The notes beneath the pieces were generated by a model. The model searched no databases and was not told the origin of the DNA. It was given only the letters and a program-made list of their open reading frames with translations. Shown piece after piece: positions 7,579-9,283 of a stretch of 9,283 nucleotides of DNA. The translations under genes and the position numbers were made by a program. Position 1 is the first letter of the stretch, and each line of letters opens with the position of its first letter. The stretch is from Bacteroidales bacterium (GTDB lineage Bacteria > Bacteroidota > Bacteroidia > Bacteroidales > VadinHA17), in NCBI GenBank assembly GCA_012514255.1, contig JAAZAP010000283.1, positions 1 through 9,283 of the forward strand. The letters run 5' to 3'.

Positions 7579-9171
7579 ATGAACCTCAACTCCGTAAAAA
7601 AAGGAATGATCATTTTGTTGCTGGCCGGGACGCCACTGATGCTCAGTTCACAGAATGCCAGGATTAAAATTGACACGGACCGCACCATTGGTGAAGTAAA
7701 TAAAAACCTTTACAGCAACTTTGTGGAGCACCTTGGCCGGTGTGTCTATGGCGGCATCTGGGAACCCGGATCACCGCTCTCGGATGAGCAGGGCTTTCGC
7801 AAGGATGTCCTGGAGGCAGTGAAGGGACTCAATGTGTCACTGGTCAGGTACCCCGGAGGCAATTTTGTCTCCAACTACCACTGGCTTGACGGTGTGGGGC
7901 CCGTGCGCAATCCCAGGATGGAACTGGCATGGGCCAGGCTGGAGCCCAATACATTCGGCACCAATGAGTTCATGCAGTTCTGTAATAAGGCCGGGGTTCA
8001 GCCTTACTTCTCCGTCAACATGGGAACGGGAACAATTGAGGAGGCACAGCAGTGGGTTGAATACTGCAATGTCAAGGAAGGTCCGTTCTATGCCGAGCTT
8101 AGAAAGAAGCACGGATTCCCGGAGCCGTATAATATCAAATACTGGAGCCTGGGCAATGAGATGGACGGATTCTGGCAGATGGGGCATCTTAACGCGGAAG
8201 ATTACAGCAAGAAGGCGCGCGAGGCTGCCAAACTGATGCGGCTCACCGATCCGTCAATAAAGCTCGTGGCAGCTGGTTCATCCAATTACAGACCTGATGC
8301 CGATCCTGATGAATGGAATGCAAAGATACTCAGAGAACTGAGAGACGTTGTTGATTATATCGCTCTACATATTTACGTCGGTAACCCTGACAATAACTAT
8401 TACAATTTCCTCTCTACTCCGCTGGTTTGTGAGCAAAGGACGCAGCTGGTGAAGGGGATGATCATGGAGGAAATGTCAAAGGCGAACCGCGGCGACAGGG
8501 ATCCGATATATATCGCGTGGGATGAATACAATGTGTGGTACCGTGCCCGGACAGATGAACACATGCAGGGCACCAGGGCCCTTGAAGAACCATACAATCT
8601 CGAAGATGCCCTGGTTATAGCAGGCTTCCTGAATGTATTCGTGCGCAATGCTGATATAGTGAAGATGGCCAACATGGCCCAGCTCGTTAATGTTATCGCC
8701 CCGATATGGGCAGAGGAGAACGGGATGTTCAGGCAGACGATCTATTACCCTCTGTCTCTCTTTGCCAGTAATGTCAAGGGTACCTCCCTTGACGTGTTTG
8801 TGGATTGTGACACATATGATACAGATAGATTTTTCATCGGTCTTGGAGAAAGCACCACGCAACAGACTGATGTTCCTTACCTCGATGTCTCGGCTACATA
8901 TAGCGATGGCGAGGTGGTACTGTGTGTGGTTAACAGGCACAAGGACAAACCGATCACCACTGATATACTGTGCCAGACCGGCGAATTCTCGGGTAATTTC
9001 AAGGTGTATGAGGTCAACGGCCCTGATGTCAAGGCAATGAATAATTTTGACGGAGAACAGGTTAAAACAGTAACAAAACCGGAAATCAGGGGAAAAGGCA
9101 CCAAAATCACTTATTCATTTCCTGCCCATTCTTTCACAATGATGATAGGGAAAATTGAAGATTCAAAATAA
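7579..9171 (+). CDS. GH51 alpha-L-arabinofuranosidase, probably secreted (GNEMDG type)
   Basis: A 530-residue enzyme, full length for GH51. The barrel starts with NKNLYSNFVEHLGRCVYGGI and VRYPGGNFVSNYHWLDGVGP. The acid/base is Glu194 in SLGNEMDGFWQMGH and the nucleophile is Glu316 in IAWDEYNVWYRA, followed by LEEPYNLEDALV. These motifs match the AbfA-like GH51 branch typified by cytoplasmic enzymes of Geobacillus and Bacillus, and differ from the other GH51 in this window. Unlike those, it has a hydrophobic N terminus (KKGMIILLLAGTPLMLSS) that reads as a signal peptide. The cleavage site near SS|QN is weak, with no Ala at -1 or -3, so an uncleaved anchor is possible. It should remove terminal alpha-L-arabinofuranosyl units from arabino-oligosaccharides, complementing the first GH51. 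The gene starts 36 bases after the GH43 stop, preceded by A-rich sequence. The C-terminal beta domain is intact, ending in SFPAHSFTMMIGKI. The family is certain; linkage preference is not. Confidence 0.95.
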   Translation: MNLNSVKKGMIILLLAGTPLMLSSQNARIKIDTDRTIGEVNKNLYSNFVEHLGRCVYGGIWEPGSPLSDEQGFRKDVLEAVKGLNVSLVRYPGGNFVSNYHWLDGVGPVRNPRMELAWARLEPNTFGTNEFMQFCNKAGVQPYFSVNMGTGTIEEAQQWVEYCNVKEGPFYAELRKKHGFPEPYNIKYWSLGNEMDGFWQMGHLNAEDYSKKAREAAKLMRLTDPSIKLVAAGSSNYRPDADPDEWNAKILRELRDVVDYIALHIYVGNPDNNYYNFLSTPLVCEQRTQLVKGMIMEEMSKANRGDRDPIYIAWDEYNVWYRARTDEHMQGTRALEEPYNLEDALVIAGFLNVFVRNADIVKMANMAQLVNVIAPIWAEENGMFRQTIYYPLSLFASNVKGTSLDVFVDCDTYDTDRFFIGLGESTTQQTDVPYLDVSATYSDGEVVLCVVNRHKDKPITTDILCQTGEFSGNFKVYEVNGPDVKAMNNFDGEQVKTVTKPEIRGKGTKITYSFPAHSFTMMIGKIEDSK

Positions 9172-9199
9172 AATCAACTATTTTCGAAAAAAAATCAAT

Positions 9200-9283
9200 A
9201 TGCGTAAACAAAATCTATTCACTGGCTCAATGCTGTTGCTCATCATGATCGGCATGAGCTCTTGCGGAAACAAAAAAGAGATG
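9200..9283 (+). CDS. Start of a further lipoprotein gene (3' end outside window)
   Basis: ATG at 9200 opens 28 codons to the window edge. They encode a lipoprotein signal peptide: basic start MRKQN, a Leu/Ile/Met-rich core (residues 10-18), and lipobox M-S-S-C with Cys at 22, followed by GNKKEM. It lies 28 bases after the GH51 stop with an A-rich leader (9187-9198), so it continues the same operon. The signal peptide is all that is visible, so the product cannot be named. In related loci this place is often taken by another glycoside hydrolase or a surface glycan-binding protein. It is too short to be found by length alone but is well supported by position and signal. Confidence 0.75.
   Translation, partial: MRKQNLFTGSMLLLIMIGMSSCGNKKEM

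Noticed and set aside
4960..9171. Tandem duplication of a GH43-GH51 pair
   Set aside because: The two GH43 and the two GH51 proteins differ in domain make-up and active-site signatures, so they are not products of a recent local duplication.
9181..9190. Palindrome TTTTCGAAAA between the second GH51 and the last lipoprotein
   Set aside because: The stem is too weak and has no loop for a terminator, and the next gene follows immediately in the same direction. The A run is probably just an A-rich translation leader.

Overview
The window is a stretch of a Bacteroidota (most likely Bacteroidales) polysaccharide utilization locus (PUL). The evidence is the adjacent SusC-type TonB-dependent transporter and SusD-type lipoprotein genes, Bacteroidota-style lipoprotein signals (two with an acidic stretch after the lipid-modified Cys), A-rich leaders instead of strong Shine-Dalgarno sequences, and a run of GH43 and GH51 enzymes. 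All genes lie on the + strand with short gaps (3 to 84 bases), so they look like one operon. No stretch over 300 bases lacks a gene. I see no RNA gene, mobile element, CRISPR array or regulator.

Layout: the 3' part of susC (1-1371); a complete susD-like gene (1401-3158); an 84-base gap holding a long, G·U-rich RNA hairpin (3174-3222); a lipoprotein GH43 endo-arabinanase-like enzyme with an extra C-terminal domain (3243-4904); a secreted GH51 alpha-L-arabinofuranosidase (4960-6522); a compact secreted GH43 arabinanase (6526-7542); a second, divergent GH51 arabinofuranosidase (7579-9171); and the first 28 codons of another lipoprotein (9200 to the window edge).

Likely joint function (inference from family knowledge): the surface GH43 lipoprotein cuts alpha-1,5-arabinan, the side chain of pectin, SusD captures the oligosaccharides, and SusC imports them through the outer membrane. 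The second GH43 and the two GH51 enzymes then shorten and debranch them to L-arabinose, probably in the periplasm. Arabinan is the best-supported substrate because both GH43 proteins look like arabinanases; arabinoxylan side chains remain possible for the GH51 enzymes.

This is a recognisable type of system, and I do not see an undescribed one. The points most worth following are the wobble-paired hairpin after susD, a sharp change in arginine codon choice part-way through the operon, and the pairing of two different GH51 types.
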